A stretch of 64,000 nt of DNA from Chionis minor (Eukaryota > Chordata > Aves > Charadriiformes > Chionididae), in the NCBI GenBank assembly GCA_013398295.1, contig VZSF01009118.1, positions 62,001 to 126,000 of the forward strand, read 5' to 3'. The notes beneath the pieces are model-generated. The model ran no database searches and was not told the DNA's origin. It worked only from the letters and a program-made list of their open reading frames with translations. A program made the position numbers and the translations under genes. Positions 41,691-56,483 of the stretch are shown piece by piece (within the stretch, counting starts at the first letter, position 1; each line of letters opens with the position of its first letter).

Positions 41691-43567
41691 ATCTGAAACC
41701 CAGTGCATTATAATCTTCACACACATCCTGCACTGACAGAAACCTTGCCAATACTTAGGGCGTCTAACGAGGAGAGAGAACTTACGCTATTTACTGCCAC
41801 TTTATCTGCTGTTTGATGAGTCAACGCTTTATTCTTCTATTTCTCCCCTTATTTTGGAGGGCTCAAAGTGCTTTCCAAGGAACTCCCTCCCCACAGTACA
41901 GAAATGCAGTCACTGCTGGATGAGGGTAAGAGCAGAAAGACAGAAGGAACGGAAAAAGATCTCAGACTCCGAAGAATTTAACCAAATCCAATTTATGGGG
42001 AAGGGGGCTGTAGAAATACATGTCAAATAACCCACAGTGGTGGAAAAGAAAAGCCAGCAGATCTCATCAGAAGAAGAGTGAGGAGCAATCTTCTGCCTGC
42101 CAAAACGTCCTCCCTGCAGAGGAGGTTCAAGCTGGGTCTATGAAGCTCCGTGACGGAAGGCACAGGGCTGAACTCTGCACCTTCTGTGACCCACATGTCT
42201 GTATCGTGTGGTCTTTTAAGCCACTTAGAACAAGAAAATGGCTTTCTTATAAGCCTCCCTCCAACTTCTCCCTTCTTAGCCAGATAAGGCAGCTGACCTC
42301 TTAACTATGACTCTCTGCAACATAGCCCTCTGCATAAGGCTTTCCAGCACGTGGTGTTTATGTTTAGAAATATGATTTTCTTGCATTGTAAGTCAACAAT
42401 AACTATCCAAGTCCCCAAGGCAAAGACATCAAAAGAAAAGAAAAAATATGTTATATTCACTACGTCACAGGCAGCATTTCCCCGTGGGCTGCATAGATCC
42501 GACTGTGAATTCTTCTCCGAGAGGTACCAAGTCTTTAAGCCACGGAAGCCTAAGATGCCCTCAGAGCTGGTCACGCCAAGCCACAAAGCCGAGCCACTGC
42601 CTCCCTCTGCAGCATGGAAACGTGGAGCGGCTGTCAGGCACCAGCAGGGAAGCAAGGACAGTGTCTGAAGCGAGCCATTCCTTCGCCTGTCCCTAGTGAT
42701 GTGGGGAGCAAGAAGGGAAAGAAAACAGTCTCATCCCCTCTCAGGGAAGGGTAACCAGTCACTGGGAGAAGCACGAGTGTACAGGCTCCATTAAGCCTTG
42801 CAGAAAAAATCACCTTTTACCTTCATCATGGACACCACCGCCTTCCACACAAAATTATGCCAGGGCAGAACTTGCCCATTTTAGCTTATTAATATCCTCA
42901 TCTTATGTCCTGCTCTAATAACCATGCCGTGCTGCCACGGGCCATTGCTTTTGTTAAATCTAGGAGAATGTAAGCCCTGAAGAACATGAACCTTGTCTGC
43001 TTACCAAACATTAAACAGCCTGCGGGCAGCATCCGTGCAAAATACTTTTCTGGCAGTATCCCTGGGCAAGAAGGGGTGATGCTCTGTCCCCAGTAAAAGC
43101 TGGCTGCAAGTGACAAGGTAAGCTGGTGACACTCCTTGCATCAGGTAACTTACGCCAGTAAGAGGTCTGGCTTCACAAAGTGGACACCCGTGAAATAAAA
43201 CCAATTTAATGGGAAGTCATTTGTCATACTAATGGTCTTACCAAATGACACCATTAAAGAACCGTAAGCAAGAGATTGGTAATGAGCAAGACAATGTTAT
43301 CATTTGCTCTTGTTTTGTAGGCTGGCTCAGGACCAACTCCTCACTTTTTATTGTAAAGGAGAACAGATTAAAGAGACTTATAAGGAAATCAAAGTAATGA
43401 GGCATATAAACAAGCTGGCAGGTAAACAATTGTGATTCAGTGAGGCAACTGTCAACCTCTAAAGGAAGGATGGTACACATTTGCATTACTATTTTCTCTT
43501 TAGTCTTATTTTATCTCATTTCAGATTACTCCTAACGATCACTAGCACAAGACTGAGCAGCGTCTGT

Positions 43568-43595
43568 GTTCAGCTCCTGCACTGAGGAGCTGAAC
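43568..43595. repeat. Perfect inverted repeat (11-bp arms, 6-nt loop)
   Basis: GTTCAGCTCCT, loop GCACTG, then AGGAGCTGAAC. The arms pair perfectly and could form a hairpin in RNA from either strand. It sits in a locally GC-rich segment of otherwise AT-rich sequence. There is no T run after it, and bacterial-type termination is irrelevant in this genome. Confidence 0.85.
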
Positions 43596-46500
43596 CCCAC
43601 CCTGAGGACGCACACTGGGAGAGGTTCCCATCCCACCACTGGGAATTGGGTCCCGCGGGAGATGGCCAGCTCTCCCCCAAGCTAAGAGTATGACTTCACC
43701 CACTGCAGAAATACAACTAGACAGTGAGTTTAGACTACGGGGTTTTTTCCCAACTTCCCCAAACTTTGGGATGCCAGACTCCTGGGAAGAATCCCTTCCC
43801 CAGGAACGATCTCAACAGGCAACCCAGGCTAACGGTGGCTGGATGTAAGACCTGATTCAGCCCATTGAAGCGTTGGCATTTAAGGAAGCACTTGGTTTTC
43901 AGTGGTGCCCCACGTCATTGGCACAGAGAGCTCAGCGCCTGCGGTGAATGATCTCGGGTGTCGTCGTCTCTCTCGTGAAGAAGTGGGACAGCACAGTAAT
44001 TCTCAACGCTAGTTCGTAACTATATTCGCTTGAAGTGACTCATTCATTTGAAAGTCAGCACCACCTAGAAATATTTCCAGCTCCCCAAAACACAGGCTGC
44101 TCTCTAATTCAGCTTAATGCACCATTCAAAAACCCACACTGTTGCTTTGCGACTAAGACTAGTTATCTTCCCAAACGTTGCAGTACCCTGACTCCACGTC
44201 TGCTGAAGATACGATGCAGTCTCAGATTTTCTGCTGTAGTCTACCATGATTAATTTTAGTCTGGGCGAGTGGGTGGTAGAACGAAGGGAGAAGCAGCCAT
44301 AGAAGCCAGAATCTGTATCCAACTACGGGAAGATTAGCAGTACCTAAACACAATAATGCTTCTGCAGGAAATACACGAAACAAGTAAACACTAGAAATAG
44401 CACATCCCAAGTAGTGCACGGAGCATATTCCCAACTGCAGAGCTAGCAGATAGACAGGGTATCCTGTACTGCGAACGCGCCAGAGGGAACCTCTGTTTAA
44501 CCCTCTGGATTTGGCTGAGGATTATATTAGTGCGTGAGCAGTTCTGTGCATACAAATGCAGTCCTTAAAGCTGCCATCCATCTGCATAAGCACATGAGCA
44601 ACTTTAATACATAAATGCGTAGATATAATAAATGCATCTTTTTCCCAATGATTTTTCCATATGAAAAAGCAGATCCTAATGCAGCACACAGGCAGCAGAA
44701 TGGATGGAATCCGCAGGCAGTGGCTGTGCCTGAAGAGATACATGGATACGCGCGTTTGTGTGAATTCCTATTTGCATTAATTCATGCCCACAAAAGCTTG
44801 TGTGCTATATGAGCCTAGAAGAGCAGGGCTGAATAAACATTTTATACCCTATATCCACTATGTCCTTTTGCTGTCAACTTGCGTTCTGAGATTATTGCAA
44901 TAACTGGGAAACCCATGATGATATGAAAGTCCTCAGTGTAATATATTATCAATTTCTAGCTAATATAAATTTACAGAAAAATATGTATAGAAATAAATTT
45001 TGTAATTAAAAAAAAATATAAAAATAATACTTTGGGATTTTTTTCATAGAATCAGAGCTTTTTTTAAAACCCCCAAATGCTGAAATTCCCTTTAAACCAA
45101 ATTTTAGTTTTTGACAAGCTCAACTGTAAAGAATGGGACAACTTTCAATCTTTGAAACTTTTAACGGTTTACGTATGAGAGAAAAGGGGTTGTTGAAGAC
45201 TGAATGTTTACTAAACCATTTTTTTCCTAGAAAATAAAGTAGGAATTTTTTTCATCTGCGACCCAATTCATGTCTCTCTATGTGAGAACTACAAACTTTC
45301 AATGCAAGCTCTTCAGAACGGGCTCGATCATATATCTGTGAAGCATCTAAAACACTTTGGTGTGCTAAGTAAACGAATAAAAGAATACCCCCCAAAATGC
45401 AAATTATCATTTGCTGTACAGTCATAAACTTCTCAGAAATCTAATAGACTTTTCAAGTACTCAAAAATACTTTCTTAAAAATAGCTGTTGTTCTTTGCTA
45501 GGAGTAGCTAACCTAACTAAGGTCTTCATTTTAAGACAATTTCGTTTTAGCCTAAGAGCAATAAATTCTCATCTTGAGGCTCTCATTTCCACAAGGCACC
45601 TCCCTGGAACAACCTCAAAATCCTGCAAAAAACCCCACTCCCTTTGACGGGAAGAGACAGATGGAAAAAACCCTTCAAACTTAAGAGCTTTCGGAAGAAA
45701 GGCAGACTCATCATAGGCATTAAATGAATCACTACATCAAGGCCATAGTCCAAGTATCCCAGTTTTGGAGTCTCATCTGGTGGTCTTAAACGTGTTGAGA
45801 ACATATGAGCAGCCAAAGAGCTCTGTACTCTTCAGACTTGCATGTGTTTAGGACTGGTGAGTGTTGGCCAGACTTCTGCCTGACGTCTCCTGCTGTGGCA
45901 CAACTAGAGCTGAAAGAGTTGAAGCTGAAGAAGGCAGAACTAAATATAACTCAGAATTTAAGACATTTAATGATTTTTGATGAATTTTGCATTTGTCAGC
46001 TTAATAGGATGAATGGAAATTGCAGAATAAAATACACGAACTTTCATATTACAAATACGCTTTTTAGTAAAATGTATTTATTTGTGTTCTGAAGGTTGTC
46101 AGGAGACAACCTCACTCTGGAGAGCTGCTGTCCATCACCAACAAACACCACAGTGAAACGTGGAGGGCAACAAGTGATGCAAACTTTGACTCACCGTGTT
46201 TTCAAAAGGAAAAGAGGTTTGTGGTGTGCACTTTGCAGGAAAAAAGACACAAGGATTGCTTTTTGTTCCCAACCCAGGAGCTGCAGAGAGGTCACAGGTG
46301 TGTAACTGAGGGCAGTACTTCATCCAGACACTGCAGACCAGAAACTGGTTTCCATTGAGAAACCAGGACTTTATTTTGGGCCCTTGTCAAGCTACTGCCA
46401 TGACAATTTCACAGAACAGTAAACCTCACCACAAACTCAACCACAGTCAGTGTAGTCCTTAGGAACAACATCACTCAATGTCCAGAGTAAAAGCCTTTGT

Positions 46501-46964
46501 GTTTTCCCTTATGTGAAATAACTGAGACACCACGCTCTCCTCCTTCCGAAAGCCGGCTCCCAAGAGCCAACGGCTGTAGCTGACACCCAACAGACTGGAA
46601 ATACCAGCCTACAATATCTACTTTACCAAATGTCTTTAATTTTATTCTAGCTTCTGTTTATTTAAAGTTATATTCTGCCATCTTACATGTAACACAACGC
46701 ATACACAAGTCCACATAAACCAGTGGGGCTACGGAGGCATTCCCAAATAACCGTTGATTTCCTATCGTGAGTTAAGGAACCATGAAAAATTAGAAGGAAG
46801 GCGAATAAAACCTGAAAGAACGTACAATTCATACCACTGCTAATGCCGATCTAAAGGCTGTCTACCAGAGACCAACTTTTTTTTTTTATTATAATGTGTT
46901 TTTTAATGGCATACTATCCAACAGACCACATCAGGCAATTGATAACAAGCACTGGAAAATGTCA

Positions 46965-47241
<277 letters not shown>

Positions 47242-48949
47242 TTTCAGTGGGGAAAAAAACCCAACCCTTTGGTAAAGTTTAATTAAATTTTTAGAGGCAA
47301 TTCATATGGCAGCTCCTACATGGCTGTACGGTAAGGCAGTGTGTATTTCCACGACAGAGACCCACATCTGGGGGTGAGATTTCCCACAGTTCAGCTCAGC
47401 TTCTGGGACTTGCAAGCTAGTTTTGCAAAATCTATTACCTGCTCGTGTTTTCTACAGCACCTCCGCAGGATACAGCTGTGCACATCCTGCAGCCAGATGT
47501 CAGGAGCCAGCGCCAGCAGCTGTTGCCATCTTTTGGGGGATGATCATGCACAATTGTCAGAAAAAGAGCCAGACAGAGCTCTTGGCACTGACCCTGCCCT
47601 ACAGCAGATAAATGTTTGACTCATTGCACCGGCTCTGCTTTTCTCCTCCCATGCCCCGGATCACCACCAGCTTCTTACACTGAGAGAGTTTTTCTCTAGA
47701 ATCAGATAGGCAATGACAAACCCAGACAACTCAGTATTTCCTCTCTCACCTCCTCCCTTGCCGTACATACTATGATTTCCAGGCAAGGGGTGGCTGCAGC
47801 AGAAGGGTGTTTCTGTATGGTTTGATTTAATCTGCCAAATACGATGCCCTGTTTATCCTTGCGCAGGGCACACGGGACACCCAACTACGCAGCTGGGATC
47901 TGACCAGAAGCCTCCGGTGCCAAAAGCATGAGCTGCAGTAGCTCAAGGAGGAGAAGGCAGGAGTGTCTGCTACACCACTAATAAGTCAGAAGGACCTATG
48001 GCAGAGACAGCACCCTAAGATACCCATCCGTGGGCTGACAACGGCACTCTGTTGTGATACAAATTTAAGAAACAACATGCCAACAGGAGGGATCGTAATT
48101 ACTCTCATAAACAGGCACAGTGCAGTTGAAAACAGAGGAGTAGGAAATAGACGCTCCCTCTTCATCAGCCCACACAGGCTGAGGGTAGAGGGACGGAGAA
48201 ACTTAAACTTATAAGCAAGGAAAGACTGAAGTTCTTTATTCAAGTACTGGAAATCTCTGTTTCAATATTCGAGGTTGTCTCTACGAGTGGAGTTATTTTG
48301 GCTGGAGTTTTACCAAGAGCCAGAACAATCGCACAATTTCCAGTCCTTGTTGAAAGCCAATCAATGGAAAACCTCCAACAAACTACTTTGCATGGCTCAT
48401 CTGCAAATTAGGAGAGTTGGACACTGGTATACAGGAGAAGGAAGAGGGACCTTGGTGCACGCTGGGAGCTCACTCGCAGGGTGAGTCTTACCACCCTGGC
48501 CTTGGTAAGATGGGAGCAACAACAGAAGACAAGGGAACAGAGAGCCAGTACCTCCTAAAAGCTGTACACAGTATTTATTGTTACAGGTGGATCTCCCACA
48601 CCAGAAAAATCTACTGATACAGCTTTTTTTCAGTCTGATTGACCAGTACTTTGGAAAGTTTTCTGTTAGTACTACTATTGGGTCTAAAAACCACCAGTAT
48701 ATTTAATTACACTAACAAAATTTTTGCTAGATGACTGACAATTCTTCTAAGTTATAAAAGCAGAGCTTTACAACTAATGTCAAAGATGAATGACTCCTAG
48801 CTCTGAGTTTAGACTTCTCAGTGGACTGCCAATTTAAACTGGGAGAAAAACATTAGAGGAGCACCTAACACATAAGGAGCAAATTGTTTTTCATGCATTC
48901 CTATTTTTGAAGGATGACAGTGTCTCATTGATATAGCTAGTTAACAGAT

Positions 48950-49030
48950 GTCTGATAACTGATATGGATATACTGATAACTGATATATATATAATATATA
49001 ATTATACATTAATTAATATATAAAAATGAT
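48950..49030. repeat. AT-rich simple-sequence stretch in EVL intron 2
   Basis: Repeated ACTGATA-type units (CTGATAACTGATAT twice) pass into TATATATATAATATATAATT and further AT-only sequence with TTAATTAA. It looks like a degenerate AT microsatellite. Confidence 0.8.
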
Positions 49031-51960
49031 AGAAACCAGCAAAGAAGCAACTACACCAGTGGTAGCCTCTGACAGTTACAGATACACTTTATTTCTATAA
49101 TGCATATTACTTACCTGAGGCAGCATTAAGCAGCATTAAGACATAACAAATAGCCTTTGTATACTAAGTTTAGCTTTAGGTATAAATTATCCTGATGGTT
49201 ATTGAACATCAAATAGCTGGTCCAACTGTTGCTCTCAAACCTATCATTATTAAGTTTCCACATAGATGCACCGGGCAGCAATCAGACCTATACTGCTCTT
49301 TTTACCACATTTCATAGAGAGGGTCCTGACCTGTGATCCAAAGGGAGATGCGGTGTGACCCGTATTTGGTACACAGGCTCCCAGGAGGTGGTCCCCTGAA
49401 AATGGGAACCGCACTGCCAGCATGATGCGTGGGAAGCCATCCACACCAACCACAGCAAGGTGGAAACCATGCTGCTCCAGTCACAGCAAAACCAAGAACT
49501 CACTCCTACAGCCGACAGCTGAGACAGCCCCTTTCTCTTAAAAAATGGTGACACCACCTCTATTCTACCACTGAGCATTGGGAGAGCCTGTGCCAATGTG
49601 GCTCACACTCAGGGGGTCTCTGGAGCATCAAGTTAGCCTTATGCCTGGATTACTAACCCAGCAGTTTTAACATGTACCAACTTTTAAGTTCTCCAACTAC
49701 TTCTGAGTAGCTTAACCAAGGGAAAGCACAGCCAGTATCTTTGAGGAAATGTTTAGAAAGACTGTGAGCTTCTACCAGGCTTTGCAAAGTGAGTATTTCT
49801 CACCTACTAAAAGAATCTTCTGTTTCAAAGGACAGCACCGTTACAGTCCAAAGAGCACCAGAGTGCTCTTGCAGTTGTATAATGAAAGACAGAAATTGTA
49901 AAACCTATGCCAAAAAATCATTAAATAGAAGTCAGGTAAACTGTCCAAAATTTGCTTTTCGAGAACATCGACTCAAAGAGCTCAGAGAATCCTCTCTGTT
50001 CTGAGGGTTTGATCCCTTAAGTCAAATAAAGACAGAATTTGAATGTTGACCTTCAATGATCATTAGGATGCTGACACATGTAATACCCTGTCTTCAAACT
50101 CAAACTAGAGAGTTTAAAACTGGGAAATGAAACATAAAGTAGCCATCTCCTTTGGCTAATGTTTCTAGAAAACCTTAAAGAAGATGGGTTCTCCTGCTGT
50201 TGTTAAGAATGAGTGTGCACAGGTATCCAGTACAGATGGTGTTGAGACTCTGCAAGGCACACAATGGTAACTAAGTGCCTCAGAGCAGTAATTAAAATAA
50301 AGAAGGTCTCCCTCTTTGGAGCATAGGGGTGTGGTTTTTTTCAGGTGTTTCTAAGGGATCTTTACTTTAAAGCTTTGTATGTCAGTAAGACAGCATCTGC
50401 CATGCTGAGCAGACCAACCATCTTCTAATCTTCAGTTGTACTCTATAATAGGGCAATTGGAGAAACTGGAAATCTTGCAGAAATAAATAATCTGTCCATA
50501 AGAAACAGTTCTTCCTATAACTCTTCACCCAGAGTTTGTGTTAAAATCCAAAACATGACATTTTGTGTGCCTATTTTTTTCTTTTCCAATCCCTTTTAGT
50601 ATTTTCTTATTACTGATATAAATGTCTGCGTTGTTTTGAACACTGTTAAATTCTGGGTTTCAATGATCTCGTATGGCAAGGAGTTTCACAGACCACAGCG
50701 TGCACAGTATTAATATGTTGACACCTTTCAATGTTCCCATCACTACAGTGTTAAAAAAAGATTTGCTTCACTTCTACCCAGTACTCTCCTTCACGCTTTC
50801 ATGTCAGTTTCAAGTGTAGGCTCTCTGGGGCAGGCAGGGAATTTTGGGATGTATTAAAAAGCTCCAAAATGAGAAGCCTTTCCCTTTGGCTGCAGTCTGT
50901 AGGCTGCTGAGCTGTAAGCTGTCAGCAGCAATGACAGTGGTGGTTGACAGGACTCACGGGACTGGGGCTAGAAGGGATCGAGGTGGCCTCAGGACCACAT
51001 CTGAGGTGCAACCACAAGCAAGATCACGGGAAGAGCTCCCACACAAGTCTTACCACCCATACTCTTGCTCATCGAATCAGAACAAGACATTTGCTTGTTT
51101 CTCTAGTGTATGAAACGGCTCAGAAGTTTGTTATCAGCTTGGGGTCTGCCACGGTCCCAGCGCTCAGATTCCTCTCATGGGGAGCAGTCATATAAATTGC
51201 TAAAACAGGGAGGCTACGGCACAGCAGCTCAAAACTGCTATGGTTGAGACCAGATTCTTTATTTCTGTAAGCAGGCCCAAACCTGAGCAACTTCTCGCAA
51301 GTTACAGCCATGATTAATTGGTTCTTTATTTTCAAAAAAATGTGGTTCGGTTTATATCTCAAGAATGCTGTCCCCGTTTCAGTTTTGGCTTGGGCTCAAA
51401 CGTAAAACATCCCACCTTCCCCAAGGCCCTGTTTTTACATTCACTTCTTAGCCACATCAATGCCCTAAACCCTCAGGAGATATGAGTCACTTTTGACTTG
51501 CACCCTCCCCACCCGTCTATTTGTTCAGCACATGCCTTTCGGTGATGAGAGCATGCTGAGATGAAATCACTTGGTGTAAAAACCATCATTTTGAACCCCC
51601 GGCCGATGAGGACTCCAAACTGGGGAGCTGCTGCTCGCCAGCTAAGCCATAAAGATGGACCACTTGGGTGTTTTTAGCTTTGTGAACTTTCTGCAGGGTG
51701 ACTGAAGCTGACACACGTCACCCTTACGACAGGCTCGGTTACAACAACAGCTGGCAAGTCGCAACACGGAGGGGGAAACCATTCGCTTGCGACTGTTGGG
51801 CTTCAAGAAAATGAAGGCTGAAAGGAAATATCAAAGCTCACGACATCAAGCGACTGTAATACTGATCTGGCCTTCGCTTCAAACCAGTTCTGGCCGCTGT
51901 GGCTACCTCAAAGCTGCAAAAGGCTATTTCTGGTTTTCTGAAGATTACCGCTCCTGCCAG

Positions 51961-52120
51961 CACGAGTCTATGCAAATGTCCACCTCCGTGCAGAGCAGAG
52001 CGGGGAATTCGTGTACCGCCGGTCCCTACCGTAGCGCTGCTGCCGGCAAGCACGCCGGGAGCACGTCACCCAGGCGCTCACGGGGAACCAGAGGTCGGGC
52101 GACCGCTTCCCGGCGGCGGT
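51961..52120. promoter_or_regulatory. CpG-rich patch in EVL intron 2
   Basis: I count about 20 CpG dinucleotides in 160 bp, including CGGCGGCGGTGAGA at the end, inside otherwise CpG-poor AT-rich intron. The plus strand shows a donor-like GTGAGA at 52119 and an open frame from 51787 to 52122. It is too short for a classical CpG island, but could be a small intragenic promoter, a conserved element or a methylation-protected site. Confidence 0.3.
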
Positions 52121-54644
52121 GAGAATGATGCTCAGGTTCTGCCACTCTAAAAACTACATCTCTTTGCGGTGAGCTTTTTAGACACCGTCAGCTAAAGAAG
52201 AAGATAAACACAGATAAGGTGAGCGGAACGAGGAGACAGCATCACAAAACGCACGTACCAAAAAAGGGCTAGGAAACAGAAAGGCAGCTAGACAAAGACA
52301 ACAAAAGGAGTCTACGGGAGAAGATACGTGAATTTAAAAAAAAAAAAAAAGGTGAAAATTAGAGGGAGATTATTAGAAGTGCAATGTAAAACAATCAAAA
52401 TTAAAAGGGAAACAATAAAGGCAGGCAGGGGTGAAGTCATGAAGATGACTCTAGTCTCTGCCTTGCCAAACAGTACGTAACCGAACTTAAAATTGTTCCT
52501 CCGTGGTATTGTTGCCTTACATATTTTAAACTAGTTTCTCAGCTCTTGGAAATCTGTGTAGCTTCATTAGCTTCAGTATATGCCAAATCACATACTAGCT
52601 GAAGACTGGGCCTTTCTGAAAAATATGGGTTTCCTGGCAAAGCAACAGCTTTTACTGAAACCTCCCGTTCAGTGTGATTTAGCACAACCTGCGAGCAAGT
52701 ATGAAATGGCTCGTACAGAGAATTATTTTAACTGAAATTCATTTTTGTTCTCGTTAAATGCAAATACCTAGCAAGCATAGCAAGCTTATGACTCCATGTG
52801 AGACTCATATAAAATACATTAAATTCTGCATCTTAAGACTTTCAGATCATTCCTTTTAATAATACTATGCTATGCTGTCTTGAATTTACTTTATTCATAA
52901 TACTTTTGTATTATGATTTTTGTAATCACATTTAAGGTGAATACTTTCTTTTAGTCAGTTTTAAGTGACTAAGGTAACCTGTATTTTTTTGTTTGTTTGA
53001 GGGGGGAGTCTTCAAACTCCAGAAAAATGTAGTCTTCTATCTGTTTCCTTCTGAATTGAGATGATTTTTATATGGCACACAGCCTCTTCATAAGTAGGAA
53101 CATTTGCAAGCAAGTAGAATGTTACAGTTAATGCAAAACATGTTTAAAGTACAGATCAAGATCCGACTTTTTAATATGGCCTGCTCTTTAAACTGTATAC
53201 TCTGATTAAGACAGACCTCTGGTACATCGTCTCCCTTACATATATGTGTAGACTTTATGACTTTTGCTTGTTTTACACCAGCTATTCAGTTGAAAATAAT
53301 TTGCATTCACCTACTGGCTCTGTAAAATAAACAGCTAGTACTAGTTTTCACAACAAGGAAGCCACTGTTCTCCATTTCTTTTCAAAAATATATTCTATTT
53401 TTGAAATGGAACTATATTAATATATTGCCTTTGCTCTACTGAGAAGGATAAAAGCAGCGGCAAGAGATGTGGCAGATGTTTCAAAAGTACACTGCAAGGA
53501 GCTGAAAACCCACGTGCTAAATCCCCCACCTATTTCTATTCTGCTTTTCCTTTTTCAGAATGACAGCTGTGTATACGGACAGTGCAGCAACATCATTACC
53601 GCTTCCAGTAAGTGACCTGGCTAGCTTTCCCAGTTGGCCCAAGCACCATTACAGCTGACAGCTGAGGGACATCATCTGCATTTCCATGCGCAGATCGGTC
53701 AATTTAAGACTCACAGCAGCTGAGAGGTGGTGGTGCCCCAGCTCCCACTCTCCAGCTTGGCTTGGAGCTTGGCTTGCCCAGCCCCTGTCCATCTCATGCT
53801 GGTGGTGGTGCCCATCACACCTTCCCAGGAGGCAACGTCGCTCTCCGAACCAACACAAAACCAATCACCCACTTTCTTCTGGTTCTTCTGCCAGGTTGAG
53901 GGCTTGAGGTGAGTGTGGGAGGTGGGCAGCCTGGGCTGCTTCCGCTGCGCCGGCCTCACACCAACACACAGAGGGAGTCCCCGATCCGGAAACGTCTGCT
54001 CTAGAACTCAACTGGCACGACAATATGGCACCACTATTCCTCCCGAGTTTATTTTTGTAATTTAGGCTCTAAATATGACATTTGGTTACAGAACCTGGTA
54101 AGTCAGGCTGCCGGGGACCAGTGGCCCAGGAAGGTCTGATCCCACGTCTGATTATCTAAACCCCATATAACTCCTTTAATACCCAAGGAGGTCCTGCGGA
54201 CTTAGGCTGCCGTAAAATCAGATCACAGTGTGCACCTAGGAATTTAAAATGCATTACAAGGAACTAATTACTTATCACAACAATGCAACAATCACATTTT
54301 GTGAGATGGCAGTGTAGAACCATTGATTTCTTTTTTAAAAGAAGTATTAAAACCAGGCAAAAATTAAGTTTGGGGGAGCCGAGAGCAAAAAATGCAGAGA
54401 GAAATAAGATTCATTTCACAAGCAAAAAAGGAGGGAGGAAAAATAACATTAAAACCTGTCTGGCATTTACCAAAAGTTCCATTAGCAAATAAACAGTAAT
54501 ACATTATGCTACGTTCTGTGCACAAAAAATTTATACAAAATCTGAATGGAGTAAACAGACTCGTAGGCACCTTGCAGGGAGCAGGAAATGTTGCTAGACT
54601 GTGTTAAGTATAAAACTGATCGTATCAAAAGAGATCAAAGGTTA

Positions 54645-54896
<252 letters not shown>

Positions 54897-56188
54897 CTAC
54901 CAAAAAAAAATCTGTAGAAGAAAGAAACCAACAGAAATTATCATAATTTACAACATATGTTTTATAAGAGATCTGCTGATCCTTTGAATGCAAGCTGCCT
55001 GTTAAATTAAAACTGGGATATACGTGTTCATAGACTTAAAAAACTGCAGTGTGCTGCTGTTTTGAGCTGATAATGTATTTTATATAAAAATATTAGGCCC
55101 TGAGGAATAACTTGGATCACACAAATATTATGAAATCCAACCGTGGGAATGCTCCATTTATTTTATGTACCTATTGGCAAGTGAAGCCTTTCACATTTGC
55201 ATGAAAACTTCCCAATATTTTACAGTTTACTGACAAAATAAATGTGACATCCACAGCTGAGTTACACATGTAAAACTGGAAGCAAGCAGACCTTGAACCA
55301 AAAGCCACGTTAGGTAAACTGAAGAAATCAATTATGTTAATCCAGCTGACGCCTAATACCCAGACCCACTGACGCATTTTTATGTCCCAGAATACACGGT
55401 GCAAAACACAGAGCAACTCTTTTTTTCCTTCATCCTAGTAGCAAAGAAAGCGGGAAAGGAGAATCCGTGAATGCCTGCATGCCAGTGCTAAAGTACACAG
55501 CCATCATTTTGTACGGCATTAATAACTATTTTTCTTCTGAAGATTGACAGAAATACATCAGTTTTTTTACCTCTTGCTTGCATATTCGTGACTAACATAC
55601 ATATACTAGATCCATGCTGAAACACACCCTTCATGTTCAAGAAATGCCACTAGCAAATATTGTTGAAGTGACATGTCAATACGGATCAGGATTTCAGTTC
55701 CTGCTCTCCTGACTTCCCTGCCACTCTTCTCGTACCAGAGGAAAGAGGAATTCCTTACAAAGAAAAAAGTGAATCCTCCAAATGTTGGAGATTTGAGATC
55801 TTCAACATAACAGGGATTTTCAGTAAGCAAATAGTGTATCTTAGGCCTAAATAAAACTGTTAGGATTTATGTTCTGCAAAAACCTCGAGTTCATCATCGT
55901 CCTATTAACTTTAGACCTGTATATATTTAAATATACCTCCCTTTCTTAGCCCAAGCCACATTAAATAATTTTCAGCAATGCAATATCAAGCGGTAATCCG
56001 CTTTGCAGTCAAATCCTTTTTTTCCTCCTCTTGCATATACCTCTTTGTTTTGGGTTTGCCTCAGTAGTGCCTCACCAGCACGCAAACAAATAAAGGAGAA
56101 GCTCCTGGGTGGTGCCAAACCCTGCGCTGCCACCGCACCAGATTACAGCCCTTGTAAATTATACCAACTGCTGCAAACCCAAACTCAC

Positions 56189-56483
56189 CCGACCCCGTCA
56201 CGGTCATCACTTTAATGAAAGGGAGCACGTTACTGTAAGTATTAAGAGGATCTGGGTAGATTACAGCAGCATTTTTCAATCTTTCCTGATTTGTGGGTCT
56301 CAAAAAGAGTTCCAAGGCAGAGGCATCCCCCATCGTACATGAAAGCCTAGTGATGCTTGGCTTGTTTTATCAGTCACTTCACACAGCCTCCAGGTAGCCC
56401 ACAGACCTCCTCCAGGCTGCGGGTAAGAGCCTGGAAACTCTTCACAGCGTTTACAGGGGGAGCAGCGATGCTGGCAGACATCT
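56189..56483 (-). other. Candidate untranslated or non-coding exon upstream of EVL exon 2
   Basis: The minus strand has a strong acceptor (long pyrimidine-rich tract ending TTCACAG just before 56483) and, 295 nt later, a strong donor GTGAGT at 56188-56183. Inside are two short frames in different phases: a 35-codon one starting MSASIAAPPVNAVKSF at 56481 and stopping at 56374, and one starting MGDASALELFLRPTNQ at 56333 that is open to the donor. Neither joins EVL exon 2 in the required phase, so this is not a coding EVL first exon as read. It could be a 5'-UTR or lncRNA exon, or an unused cryptic pair. Confidence 0.22.

Noticed and set aside
51787..52122. 111-codon plus-strand frame ending in an Arg-rich tail
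   Set aside because: The Arg/Gly/Ser tail is the translation of the CpG-rich patch; the rest has no recognisable domain.
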